Shown: piece after piece, positions 14,357 to 27,748 of the stretch
Layout: every line of letters begins with the position of its first letter
Position numbering within the stretch: position 1 is the stretch's first letter
The notes under the pieces: model-generated
Seen by the model: only the letters and a program-made list of their open reading frames with translations
What the model was told of the DNA's origin: nothing
Databases searched by the model: none
Origin: Pyrocephalus nanus
Taxonomy: Eukaryota; Chordata; Aves; Passeriformes; Tyrannidae
Direction of reading: 5' to 3'
DNA: 64,000 bases
Assembly: GCA_038380795.1 (NCBI GenBank)
Contig: CM076266.1
Coordinates: forward strand, 28,470,145-28,534,144
Translations under genes and position numbers: made by a program

Positions 14357-16379
14357 AAGTGTTGTCACAACAGTTAAGGGTCCAAGTGGATTGCACAAGG
14401 AGAGATCATTTGATATACAGTGGTTAAAAAGAAAAGAGCTGATATTCTCATCTCCAAGGGCTGCTGATAAGGATGGTGGTAGAAGACTGAAGAGACTAAA
14501 AGTGGCAGGCTAGTGAGAGACAGGATTCTTTCTCCCATCCAGTGGATGACTGACAGACCAAGTTTAAAGAGTTCACCCTGTGAAAGGAGATTTTTCAATT
14601 CCTTACTGCCTCCATGCTTCCATCCCAAGACAAACAAATACAGCCTTCCACAGCTTTCCTATGCAAGTCATCAGTATGAGAAATGTTTTGAAGGGTTCTC
14701 TCTCCCTCTCTTGAGCTGTTTTGAAACTGAGTTTTAATTCCCTGAGATGAAACAGAGGCTCCTACAACTGCTGTTCACTGTTTCCAAATCAGAAATGTCT
14801 GGTTCCTTCACAGGGCAATAGTTGATAAATTGATAATCCCATCCTGAGGACCGCTTAAAATGAAACAAAGCACAGCCCTGGATCAGTTCCACACTGCAGG
14901 GTGGGCATACCGAATGCCAATTAATTAAATGACCTCTACATTCTTCCCGATTTTCATATCCCTGTGTTGATAGTGCTCTGAACACCCTTACAAGACTCCA
15001 GTTTTAGCTGCAGAGCTGCTTATTGTTGAAGTTTAGAAATCAGTTTTGAATTAAAATAATAGAATGAAGCTCTTTTTTCACTAAGGCAGATCAGGATTAG
15101 GCTTAGCTGTAACCTTGTGAAACAGCTGAATGCTGTAGTGAGAGAATTTTAAGTGCTGCATATCTTAAACAAAATCCATCAGTTTCATACCTTTGTGTCT
15201 GCAGGACATTTTGCTGTGTGACTTACAGTATTTCATGATATTAAAAATGGGAAAAAAATGAAAGTCTAACCAGTTTTTCATATTTTTTTTTCATTTCTTT
15301 TTGTTGAGACTGGAAAGAATAGGGAAGGCAATTTCTAGACAATCTCATCTCAGTCACTGATAAAGTAGCAAATCCTCGCATTGGCTGACATATAACCAAC
15401 TTATAAAGGCCTTTAGTTTCTTTTCAGATATCTTTTTTTACTGTGTAAATCAAAAATTACACACTCATGGAAACCCTTTTCCTTCTGTTAAATCTTGTAA
15501 TAAATGTATCTTTTGCTATGAACTATATACTTAAACAGAAAGATTACATTAAAATTCTACTCATGAATTGTATTTTGTAGCTTATATGCTAACATACTGC
15601 CATGCAAAAATGGCTACATGCTGCAGATAATATGTATATTTTAGATTGTAGTATTCTCAGGGAACATAACAGAGTCAGATTTAAGGCAAAATAATATATT
15701 TATTTTAAAAAAAATTACAGTAAGTATCTTCAGGGACCTAATTATAAATTAATGCTTGTGATATTCTAGGCAGAATTAGGGCAGAAATAACTATTAAGTG
15801 CATCTAGACTTAAATATTTTAGAAGATGTCTCAGTACACAGTGGTCACTTGGAAAGTGTGAACTTTGTCTCACACTGAAAATGTGTATTTAGTCCTTGCT
15901 TACATAGTGATGTCACCTAACACACATTCTGTTAAAATTTAGATCTGCATTTTTCATTTTCCAAAAACGTTTCCTCCCAGCTAGACAGAACACATATTTC
16001 ATAATGTGTAAGTACATGTGTCTAATGTATATGCACCTTACGTAACGGAGATATTTTTTGTAATAAAAGTGTTTTACCAAATATAAATTAAGCATGCTTG
16101 TCGTGCATGATGGTTCTCTAAATAATTTGGAAAATGTTCAGTAGCTATGCTCTATAGGATTCCACACACAAAAAAAAAAAATAAATTAGCTGATCACTAA
16201 CCTCTTTGAGGTAGTACTAGAAGACATCAAGGCTCTTGGGATCAGAGACTTCAGTGTGTTTGTGGATAGTTGTTGTTCTGTTCATGTGTTACAACTGCTG
16301 AGGCATGCCAGCGAAGTTTTGCCACCACTGGCTACCACTAGCTCAGAGCTTTGAGTGGGATTTGGTTAAGATAAAACTC

Positions 16380-16830
16380 ATGACACCTTTGTCCCAGTCT
16401 CCCTCAGACATGGGGAAACCTAAAGCTGTTTGTTCACTAGGGACAGTGGAGTTATTTTAATGGCTTGCTCACCAAGAGCAATGCCACTAGCTTGTTTTTC
16501 AGGAAGCCTGGGAGGAAGGTGTTCTCTTGTCCCCCACTCTGCTCTGAGCTTCCACTGTGGCAATGCCAGCTCTTCAGGGCTCTTCACTGACCGGCCAGCT
16601 GTGGTGCAGCAATCCTTTCCCCTTTCCATGTGGCTATTTCCACCATACTATTCGTAGTTTTGCTCAACAGAATCATTCAAAGCTTAGTGTATTCAGTTCA
16701 TTGCTGCCATGGAACACCTCAAAGGATGTGCAAGCTGTTTTGAGGATAAGACTTCTCTATGACCTTAGAGATGATTCGTGTCCTGAGCGTGACAGCCATT
16801 GTGTCTGCTTCGCCTGAGATTAAAAGTGTC
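16380..16830. other. GC-richer intronic island
   Basis: A 450-bp stretch that is visibly richer in G and C than its AT-rich flanks. It has short overlapping open frames on both strands (for example 16430-16657 and 16557-16817 on +, 16420-16629 on -), none with a recognisable motif. I see no promoter element or tail that would identify it. Confidence 0.35.
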
Positions 16831-18639
16831 GGTGTTTCCTTTCACAGACATACTAATCCTTCCCCTTCAGAAAAGCGCATGGATTGTTCATACATCCTTA
16901 AGTGAAAGAGAAGGCGAGTAATGTTAGAAATCATTTCTTAATAGCACCAGTATTACAGACTGTCAAGTCTTTTAGTCTGCTTTTAGAAGAGATCATAAAA
17001 AAGGCTATGGCTTGCCTGCCCTGTATACTCTAAATTGCCTTGGACTGAAGTTACAATATAGAAACAGCAACAGCATCAGCAACTGATCTCTTAGACAACT
17101 CTCTGGATTTCAAATGCCTAAGGTTTGTTCAGATCCACTAATCACCTCTTACATTATTGACCATTACATTACTAGCCTGAGTTCCTATTGAATTTCCTTA
17201 TTTATTTTATTTCTGGGAAATTCCAGAATTTACTATAGTAATTTCTTTTCTATGCTAGGAAAAGGTAACCTTGAAAAGGTAGCTCTGAAGTCCTCAATAA
17301 CTTTGGGGAAATTACGAGGGAATGATGTCCTCAGAGTGCATGAACTTGAAAATCACTGTGACCAGGCACAAAGGAAGTTCTCTTTCTATACAACACAGTT
17401 CAGTGATGGAATACAGATATGTTGTCCAAGGATGCTGGAAGGCCAAAATCTGTAAATATGGTAGAAGTGTGACCAGACAAATTCATGAGTGTTTATTGCA
17501 TTCTGGCTGGCTTTTGACAGTGTATAACAGATGCTCTCTCCAGCTTCAAGACAATATAAAGTTGTTGACTGTCAGTAACTGGGAGAATACAGTAAAGATG
17601 AATATACCTTTCCTTCTCTTACATAGTCTTTCCCTAGGTATTTGCTAGAATCTGACAGAAAGTTGATAACTGATACCATGTACTTTTAACATTTTATTGT
17701 GCTGAATGCTTGTAGCTTTCAAAATTAAATTTAAGTGCTGATTTTCATTTGAAAAAGCTCTAATTGGTTAGGGCTTCATTATGTGAGAAACTGTGCATAT
17801 TCGTACCAAGTTGATATACATACTGCTGATGGGTCATTCTGCAGCGTTTCTTCTGCTCCAGTAAAGTTTCATGAAAAGGTGAAAGGTAAATGGATTGTTT
17901 AGAGCTTAAGTGTGTTTAGTTTGCTGTGTATAAACACATAGATAAGCCAGTCTAGTCCTTCACTATTCTGTGGCAGCTGCAGTAGAGCACAGGGAATTCT
18001 GTGTATGCCTTAAAGTACTCATCCTGACTCTGGTTACACATTCACAGCCCTCTGCTCCCTTTCTTTCTTGCATAGATCAGCTTATACATTTTTCATAAAA
18101 ATACTGTCCTTCAGCAGAATCCCTGTTTGATATCAGCTATTTCTGTTTTGATTTTTTTTTTTAATGAATCCATTTCTAGTTGCAAGGAAAACATCTTAAT
18201 ATCTGATGACTAGATGTTTGGAAGGGCAAGTTTTTTTTTACGGACTAATTAAGAAGTAGATTACTCACATTAGGGAGTCATGATTCTTCTCTTAGACAAC
18301 AGTGTTTCAGACTCTTGAACTTCAAAATATTGAAAAAGTACTTAACATTGTGCCAAAAATTACTCTTTGACTCATGACCAGGCTAAAACATGGGAGTAAA
18401 AATTTGCCTGTTGTGATATTCCAAGGGTAGTTTCTTCGTAATACCATAAGCAACCATTCATGAATAAAAGGGAACAGGAGGGGGAGGGGGTGTATGAATA
18501 TTGCTGCAGACTGATGATAAATATTATTAATAAATGAGTCATGTTGACCCAAGCAGTGCTGAAAATTATCACATAAATGTTTCAGGACACTCTTACTAAA
18601 AAAGAAAGGTAACAGGACAGAAGCAGATTATCTGACAGA

Positions 18640-19150
18640 GATACCTGTGGGAAGGGTGTCTTGTTCCTCCCTAGGTGTCTGCTCCCCACCAGTCTGAGAT
18701 GTCTGGGAACAGTCAGGATCAGGCTTTGGGGTACTTCACCTTGTGGTTGTCTTGGGTGTAGTAAGAAAGCCTGGATGCCTTCCCACTGTGTTCTGAGTGT
18801 GAGATCCCTCTGCTACAGTTCATACTCCATCCCTTGCCCCTCTCCTGGGAGTCTTTCATACTCCAGCTCTGACACTTGGCAGAGGCTGGCTGAGGTGGGG
18901 GAAGCAGAAGCATGGCTTGGCTCTAACCATTCCACATGCCATTCTGGGTATGAGGAATTCATGCAGATTAAACCTTACAGCCCTGGGCAGGGCAAAGGTG
19001 AAGGAGAGTGGATGGGCCAGAACTGGGCAACAGGAGGTGCCACATGTGGTTAGAATTGAGGCTGTGGTAGTATCAGCCCCCAGTGTCACCATGGACATTT
19101 TAAACTGTGAGTCTGCTACAGTGTCCCTGAAACCTTGTCTGGTGCTATAC
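18640..19150. other. GC-rich intronic island, possible old repeat
   Basis: About 500 bp of GC-richer sequence between AT-rich flanks. Open frames of 130 codons (18661-19053) and 78 codons (18917-19153) on + and two shorter ones on - overlap each other, which argues for composition rather than coding. No CR1, LTR or tRNA-like landmark could be matched. It may be a diverged transposon body or an enhancer. Confidence 0.3.
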
Positions 19151-19924
19151 TGAAGTTGTGTTAAGACTGTGAAATAATGGCATTCCTCATCAGAATGCAG
19201 TGTGTGCTACTCCAAGCAGACTTATGAATATGCAAAACTTGCACAAAATAATTAAAAATCGCTAACTCATGCTCATAATAATTTTAAAATTTAGAATTGT
19301 GATTTCAGTAGCCTAAATGTGTTTGTTCACAACACTTGAACCTTTAATCTCCTTAAGAGCTTTCAATCCTCAACACTACACAGCTTTAAGGTGACCTGTA
19401 AAAGTAAAATACAGGTAATCCTGGTAATGTAATGTTCACTGCCTGCTCTCCTAGTCTGACTTGCTCCCATTTTCCTGGCTGTTCAGAGCATTAAGCATAT
19501 ACTTGTGAAGTTGTTGACATTTGAGTTCTTTCCTTCAATCTTTAATGATACAGAAATAAGAACCTGATCTGTGCAGCTTCTGGTGCTGATTTCTTTGACT
19601 GGTAATTTCCCTCCTTTCTACAGAAAGCAAGACATCGTTCTGATCACCACTTTGTAACTGGGCACTTTCTGCCCAGGGATAGACTTGCCACCAAATTTAA
19701 GATCAAACTTAGTTGTAGGATAGATATTCAGAGGAGCTTAGGAGCTAAAAGGTGAAGTTTGGAGAAAAGAAATAAGTCAGATACTAATTTGTTTGGCCTT
19801 GTATAGACGAACATTCCTCTATAGGCAAATAGCTGAGTTTTTTTGTAAAACCAAATGTTTTCTCTACAGGGTAATACTTTTAAGCACCCTTTCATCTTAA
19901 AAGGCATGCAGAAGTTTGCCTATG

Positions 19925-19982
19925 TTTTGGTTTTGGGGGGGGAGGGGGTTGTATTTGTTTGTTGTTTTTTGGGTTTTTTTTC
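19925..19982. repeat. G-run and T/G-rich low-complexity tract
   Basis: A run of eight G, one A and five G (19935-19948) is followed by a T/G-rich stretch ending in a T run at 19974-19981. It is simple low-complexity DNA. A four-run G-quadruplex would need the distant GGG at 19971-19973 and is not convincing. Confidence 0.7.
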
Positions 19983-21745
19983 TAATATTTGTGTTTCGTG
20001 AAGTACAGCATTAGCAGAGGCCAGAGCTGGAACCGGTTCTGCTTGTGGTATTTTGGATGTAGGATATATGTCCCCCAGTTGCAGATGCAGGTGCAGTGAT
20101 CCTTCACAACCCCAAACACTACAGATTCCAGTGAATGCCGCAAAACATGGGCATATTTTAAGTACTGAAAGCTTCCCTTATTTGTTTGCCAGGACTGAGA
20201 AAAATGAAAAGATGGTTTTATTGTAAGCTCTATTCTGTTAATAGTTGCCAAGAAAGACCTGCTTCCTTCACCTTCCGTATTTTATCAATTTATGCTGCTC
20301 ATGGGATATCCATTGCTACAATACCTCATATTGCACAACTTTTACTTGTCAGAAACAATCAGAATTAGTAATAATTTTTAAAAAAAACATTGTCCTGCAG
20401 CTTTTAGGAAAGTTTGCACAAAATCCAGCTATTTTAGATGTGTGCTTCCACTTCCTGTTCTGGAGAGAGAGAAATATCTGTACAAGTCTGCAATAAGAGT
20501 CCTACAACTGCAATCCCACAAGAGCACTTAGTGAATAGCCTATTTATGCCAACACAATGCTGTGATGAAGGAGAGCCTCAGGATAGTGGCATGTTCTCTC
20601 CCTTTTTCCCCCATCCCTCTTTTCATACCATCTTAATGCTTAAGATATGTCTTGCAAACCCAACATAAATACAAAGGGACAAAGTTTGTCAGGATTTTCA
20701 TCTCAGGTGTGTTTTTTTTTTTCCCCTAAACCTCCTGCTTTTGGGGTTCAGATAAAATAACTTGAATCTACGACAGTTTTACCAGACTGAAGCATCAAAA
20801 GAAGTCCCCCCAAAAATAAAAGTACCTAATTTTTCCTTCTTAATGTAGCACTTCATAGATAAATTTTCTTCTCTTACTTTAAATTTTAAAACTAGGAATT
20901 AAACCCAAATAACTCTTTTTTTTTAAATTATTTTTTTCTTTTTTTTAATCACTTTGGATCCAACAGGGAAATTTTGTGAAATATGTTTTGCAACCTCCAG
21001 TAAAGATAGCATTTCACATAGTTCTGTTCCTGTGCCAGGAGACTGGAGAGTGTTGAGCTCAAGGTGACGTTCCTGGGGATCAGGCAGCACGAAGTCAGCA
21101 TCTTTGCTGTTCAGGTTCTTGATTCAAGCCCCCTCGTGGTCTGCAGAAAACCATATTTTGGAGGAATATATTTCATATAAATAAGGTCTGCATTCCTCAG
21201 CTGTCATGTATGAAAAGGGACCGATGATTAGTAATTTTAATGTTCTACCTGGTATATTTTGTAAATGAAGTATCTTGAGTATATTCTGGGAATCTTAAAT
21301 TGCCTTGTAAATTCAGAATATTAGTTGAGATGGTAAACTGCCATTAGCTTTGTGATAAAATACCGTTTTCATCTACAGGAGACAGTGTTACTCAAATCAA
21401 TGTTACAGCACTGCAAGGAGCAACTGCATGTTCCATTTACCTTCTTTTCTTACAACTGAGAAATATAACCATATTTGAGTATGAATGCTTTTATTTAATG
21501 AACATGAACAGTCTGTTATATTGAAATTAACTGTGCCTGGAGTTTATAAGAACAGCTGAATAAATTACTTCTTTTATGCTCTTTTAACTTTAATTTTGTA
21601 ATGGCTAAACAAGCTGCCTAAAACTTCCCCTCCTTGAAAATCAATTTTTCATGTGGTATTGCCATGCTAGTAACAATTCCTTAATTCCTTTTCCTATTCC
21701 AGACCTGAGTGATTTTATCTATAAAAATGAGGTAGTAGTAGCTGG

Positions 21746-21802
21746 GAAAAAAAAAAAAAAAACCAAAAAAAAAACAAACAAACAAAAACCCCAAACCAAC
21801 AA
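21746..21802 (+). repeat. Poly-A / AAAC-rich tract
   Basis: Sixteen A are followed by AACC, another A run and CAAACAAACAAA-type units, ending near 21800. This resembles a decayed retroposon tail or a microsatellite grown from one. No identifiable element body could be recognised on its 5' side. Confidence 0.7.
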
Positions 21803-22989
21803 ACTGTCAACTTATTTTCTCTCCTTCCTCTCTGTCCCGATTAAAAAATTGCTCTGAATTAAAATGGTCACTAGCTTTCTTTCTTCTTTCTTTCTAGCTT
21901 GTGACCCATCTCCAGTGCATTGCAATTAATGAAAAGTAGTTCTTATTGACCCATGCTATACTTAAACATCTTAGAGATGGACACTTGTTTCATAACTCAG
22001 GAGTGTTTCTGATTAAGCCTTGCTTTTGGGTATTTTAAAACAGAAAAAGTGTGAAGTCCTGACACTGAACACGGCAGGCAGTTTCCTTACTCATACTTTC
22101 AAGTTATTTTCTGCTAAACCAAAACTATTTTACTGCTTTGTTTTTGATTTTCCAGTGCTTTTTAGCCCACCTTCCCCTCTGCTGTCTGTACTTAACTCAT
22201 AGAGAGACAGAAATAGACATTTCAGTGAGACTCCTTTTTCTGAGTTTTTTTGTGGGGTTTTTTTTGAGAGATTATATGATCTCCTTTTTCTTTGGAATTT
22301 CCATTCCTTCTTAGTGTTTTCCAGAAAGGGATTAACTGTTTCATACATTTCTCAGTTGTTGACAATGGCTATTGTATCTCAGTTAGTGAAAGACAAGTGG
22401 ATCCTAATACGTCAAGAAGTATTTGATTTTAATATCTATATTTGGCCTTTTCTTACCTTACCTTGAATTTTGTATCAAACCTACTTTAAAGCAAATACAT
22501 ATCAGAGCATCACTCCTGTTCTATTTTTTCTCGCCACTGATAACTGAAGAAGAACAATCACATATCCAAAAAGGATAATATATTGTAACATTCAGGAATG
22601 GTAAGTTAACTTTCTTCTACCCATTTCTTTTTCAGTTCTGACATCATGGTTAGGCAAAGTAATACCTGAGCTTCTAAAGTTTTGGTTTTCTTCTTCCTCT
22701 GGATTTTATTAATGCTGCATTTACTTCTAAAGCTCCCTCAGAAGTATTTCTATATTTTACTATATCCACTATATTAATAGCAGAAATAAAGCATATAACT
22801 TTAGTGACTTACACTGTAGGAAGGCTTTCTGAGCTGGGATGAAATAGCAGGTGTTCTTCAGGCCTGGGTTTGTACTGAGTCCCTGGATAATAGACCTCCC
22901 TAAGTTTCAGGAGCCCTCCCCTGTTAAAAATAAGAGTAATTACACGGTATTCTGCTAGTGTTTTGGATCTAGATACCCAGAGATGGATA

Positions 22990-23045
22990 CAAAATTGTAG
23001 AATGATTTAGCCTGGAAGGGATCTTCATATTTGGAATTCAAAAGA
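22990..23045 (-). mobile_element. Degraded CR1 LINE 3' end, antisense
   Basis: The words ttgtagaatgatttagcctg and gaagggatcttcat resemble the reverse complement of the avian CR1 3' end, which typically reads 'atcatagaatcatttaggttggaagggacct...'. The match is diverged and only the terminal segment is visible. It supports a sauropsid origin for the window. Confidence 0.5.
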
Positions 23046-24639
23046 CCTTGTTAGCAGTATTTCTCTTGGATGAATATGTAGAACTAGTGAATAAATATGA
23101 AAGAAGTTTTTAACTTCAAGCCCTGTCCCTAAACTGGGAGTAAACTGAAGCCACGTGACATAAGTCTGAGTCAAGTGCTTTTAACTGGAATACACTGGAG
23201 ATTTTTGGCTAGCATTTGAAAACATTACCAATTATTTTTTTGCACCTAACCTGAGGCAGTCTAGGGAGATTTGACTTTTCAAAGGGGTATGTTCTCAGTA
23301 CTTTTCTCTGAAAAATCTCTTGAAGAGTCTTAAGCTGGAGGAGTCAAAATCACAAGTCTCCAGTGAAAACTTTTGGAGTTTTGAAGTTATTTCTGTATCT
23401 CATCTTCATTATTTGTCTAGGTATACATCTAGGCCCCTTCTGAACTATTTAGCTAAATAATTAATTAACTAATAAACTAATTTAACTGTCTGTTAAATTG
23501 ACTGACATGCTAAATTTTACAAAACAGAGGCAGGAATCATTTTTCCTGGTAGGGGCCAGTTAATTGTCATGTTTGATGAATTCCTCTGGTATTTTTCAGT
23601 TCTTCTGAAAGACAGGCTCTTCTAACACAGTGAAGAGCACATCACTAAAAGACAGTTATGTTAACTGCATTTGATTTTGTAACCTCAGCTAGTATGTTAT
23701 GGTAATAAAGAACCATTTTTATGTAAGTGAATAAGAGATTATAGTTATAAACTTTAAAAGAAGCTATTCCTTTTCTTTCTTTGCTTTCTTGTGCATTCAT
23801 TAAATACATTTCTTTATTTCACAGTTTCAGTGCCTGGAACTAATGTATCTTTTCTTAACACAATTCCTTAATAGATTTAATAGTTGGCATTTATTCAGAA
23901 CATTTCCTTCAATGATTTTGAAATACTTACAATTAATTTTTTATATACTTGTGGTGTTGGAATAGGTTAATAACAATACAACTACCCTGGAGAGAAACAG
24001 AGAAAGTAAAGCCTAGATCCTGCCATTACCTCAGATAATACTGCAAAGCACCACTGGTCAAAATAATGAATCAGATTCCAGCAAGTTACATGACTAAAAC
24101 AAAAGCACAACATTTTTAAATATTATTCCTTGTCTTCTGTTCAGGTTTTGAAATTGTTTTCTATGTACAAAGACTCACTTGTTTTTATATATAAGTTGAG
24201 CTATAGGACTTCAGGAGGTGAAGCTTAAAAATGTTACAATACTTGGGACAAGTTGCATTCCACTTTTGGTTTAATGCAGGGACATCATCACACAGGCAAT
24301 GTAGCCACCTTAAGCTCATGTTTTTCCTAGAGCCAGTGGATAGGAAGAGTGCTAATGTGTACAGAAATAATTTGATTAAGATTGCCTCAGTCCTCAGTGT
24401 TAGAATCAGATCACACTGCCACTTGTTCCTGACACTCAGCATTGCTGTAAGATGGCTTCAAAGCATCAGTAGATGTTTTCCATTCATTAAGAGAATTTAC
24501 CAGAAGAGATTGATTTGACTGCGTCTGAAAATTCATGGAAAAGCACCTGTTTTGACATAAATTTTCCTCATGAAATATTTTAAGCAGGATGGTAAATTCT
24601 GGTTAGAATGACAGAGAGGAAGAAAGAGAGAGAGCAATT

Positions 24640-24870
24640 AGCACTGCAAGAGCCCCTGGCCCAGAACAGCTGGCTGACATGTGGAGTAGCCATTTGAATA
24701 CGAGTCATTCACTTATTTACTAATTGCAAGCTGACTTTCCCTGTCTTTTCTACTGAAGCAGATCCACACTGTGTAATTAAAGTGGGGGGAGTGAACAAGA
24801 GAAAGGCTGGTGCTATCATCCGATATTTAAATGCTCCCCTTTGATGTGGGAAACTCAGGTTCAAAACCTT
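24640..24870. promoter_or_regulatory. Candidate conserved noncoding element
   Basis: This is a non-repetitive stretch of mixed composition. It contains caattagcactgcaagagcc, an E-box (cagctg) at about 24668, an acttatttactaattgcaag segment and a tgtgtaattaaag homeodomain-type word. It is clearly different in texture from the AT-rich DNA around it. It has no open frame and no repeat signature. The regulatory call is an inference from texture and motif content. Confidence 0.3.
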
Positions 24871-27733
24871 GCCTTAATAAATATTTAAAGAATTATGCAA
24901 AGTAAAGCAGCTTCAACAGAGAACAAGAGAGAAACACCAAGCAGAAGCCCAGAATAGCTTCAATATCAGTGTAAGTGGATAAAGCCCAACCCTGAAAAGG
25001 GGGAAAAGCAAGAAGTCAAAATGAAAAAGGCCCATATCCACAGGGCAGGAACACTGTTTTCTATTCCTTCCTTCAGTCCCTAAGAGAAATGTGAACAGTC
25101 TTGGATTTGTTCTGATACAGAAGGGAGTCTTATGAAATTCTGAAAAATCTCCAGGGAGAGGAAAACATTTTTCCCATGCTCTCATTAGTAAAAGATTTCT
25201 TATTTACAAATGCTATCCAGGACAGGTGTAGCAGGAAGGATCTTGGAGATAAGCAGGGTAGCCAGGCTGTTCACTCAGGACAGGAATTGAAATATGGCAC
25301 GAGGAGCAAACAAGAATTAATAAAAATGAATCCCTTTAAGAGGAACAACATCTCCTGCTTGGGGATCTCTTCATTAGGGTATCTGGAAAAAGTAGTTAAC
25401 CAGCCTGATTACTGTTACCTCCTTTTAATAGATGAGTGAAAAAAAAATCCACAGAAGTTAACTCCTGGCCCAAAATTGTTCTAGGAGTTTCAAACACCCA
25501 ATGTTGTGCTTAGGTACATACAGGTAATTTTCAGAATATGAAGCATTTTGTACGTGTATTTTCCAAGTGAATGCAGCAATACAATGGAGAAAATTTAGTG
25601 ATGTGTAACAAGTTGACATCTTTCTGCAAATGTCATAGTTTATTTCATGTCACACTTGCATGGTGCTATACTAAAATAAAATTATGACTTCAAAATGAGC
25701 AAGTCCATTTCCAAGTCCGAGATCCATTTTCAGTGATTTGAATCTCCATTAAGGACCACACCAGCTCTTTATACACTACTGGAATTAAGCCTAACACTAC
25801 TCTGTGGGCAGTCAGAAAGCAATGTGTATGACAAATAGTGAAGAAAATTCTATCCTATATGATTAAATTGTCTGGAATACAGATTTCTCTGAGCCTTGAA
25901 CACTCTCAGGCGTTTTCATATAATTGTTATTTACCTATTTGTCTTTATATTTCCTGAGACATTCTACCCCAGATTTCATCTTTCCACTTATGAATCCCCA
26001 CTGACTACTCAGCCTCACCTTACTGTCTTGACTGTTAACTGACAGACTGCTAAGCTGTTTTCCTGCATCCAAAGGAGGTTTCCCAGGGAAAGTTTATGTG
26101 GCTTTGGAATAATTAATCAAAGTGGTAGGTGGAGACTAGCTTACAGGGAGATTGACAGCTCTTACTGACTTAAAAACTCTTCCTGATGGTACTGCAGAAA
26201 CCTGAAAGACATTGAAGCTGATTGCTGACGTGATGGTGCACACCTAGTGGGCTTGAATGGTTTTGTGGGCTATACACCTTGCATGTCTCCTTGCTGGCAA
26301 GAGGTACCTCTTTTTGAGTGCTCCACAGAAGTCTCCTTGGAATCTGTGTTTCTGTACATAGCAGACTCATCAAACATTGGAAATATTTCTGTGTATGCCT
26401 GTCAAAAGCAGAGAAGAACCGGGTGATTTTGATTTAGATGCAGGTGTAATATATTTTTCACATACACCATAGCACAAAATAAGGTAAATGGTGTTACAAG
26501 ATCACTCACTTCCCAAGTAGCTCTGCGAAGCCAGCCTCCTGTTCCTGCCAGATCCACCACAAACTTCTTGTTATCTGTACACAAGATAGAATCAGCTCTT
26601 ACTAGGACTGGAGTTATGTAGGAGGTGGACTCCTGGTGCACTGCTTACTCCTTTTGTAAAACTAGAATATAGTATTTATTCAGTTTCTTCAGTAGCATGT
26701 AAGCAATGTTGTCATTTCAGTAACATTCCTGAAAGTATCACAGCTGTATTTTTCCATCATTATATCTGGTCTTCATTTCATCCCAAAGCATAGCAGAATA
26801 ACTGCATTATGGCATCTGCTTTACTCCTGACCAGCTTCTTTAAAGCAAGAGTTCTCACACTATTATGAATGCAGGGGTTTTCTCCCCTCAGCTGTTCCTT
26901 CTGAGAGCCCCATCCAAAGGCCATTGAAGGGCAATGGGACATTGGTGTAAATAATACAGCTCCATTTGCTTCAGCTAGTGTTGACAGTTTGCATCAAATA
27001 ATACCTCCTAATCTTTACCTGAGAGAGAATTGTTTTTCCTATATGTATATGACTAGTATTAGATTACATACTTTATATTCATAGAGTACTTCACTAAGTA
27101 GGTTAGACTCATCTGTTCTGCCTACTTGTCTCAGGAATAATGTTGTTTCGTTTCATAATGACATAATGGTGCCACCTGCAGTCCAGACCCTTATACAAGT
27201 GGTTTCAGATAATGTTGTTCACAGTAATAAAACACTGAACACAGAAATGGGAATTATAACAATAATCAGTTCTTTGTAGAAGTCACTACATTTTAAGAAG
27301 AGATGCTTTATTTTAGTTACTGTAATAAGACCTTAAATTTCTCACTATTTTGCTTGACAATGAAGTCACTGTAACAAAAATCTTTGCACTGGTGACTTTT
27401 CAGGGGTATCCAGTAGAGCTCAGACACATTATTCTCTGTAAGTCTTTATGATATCAAGTGTTCTGGAACCTGCTAAGACACTTCATCACAAATGTCAGTC
27501 CCTGTGCACATATCACAAATAAAGAAAGCTCATATGCTGTAAAATGTGTTTGAACCTGAGAGATATTTTCCTTTTTATTAGCACAACAAAATCAGAATGA
27601 TTAACTGATTAATGTAGTTTTCTTACGTCTTTCTTACCTGTCTGGGAGGGGTTTCTCTTCTACTCTTTTAGAGGGAAACCTGTTTCATTGTGCTGAAGGA
27701 TGCCCAACTCCCAAGTACTCTGCTATGAATTCT

Positions 27734-27748
27734 TTATTATTATTATTA
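27734..27748. repeat. (TTA)5 microsatellite
   Basis: Five TTA units, followed by an imperfect continuation (ctatttttaata). It is short and intronic. Confidence 0.8.

Noticed and set aside
19935..19973. Possible G-quadruplex at G8AG5
   Set aside because: Only three good G3 runs are close together and the fourth is over 20 nt away. Low-complexity G/T DNA is a simpler reading.
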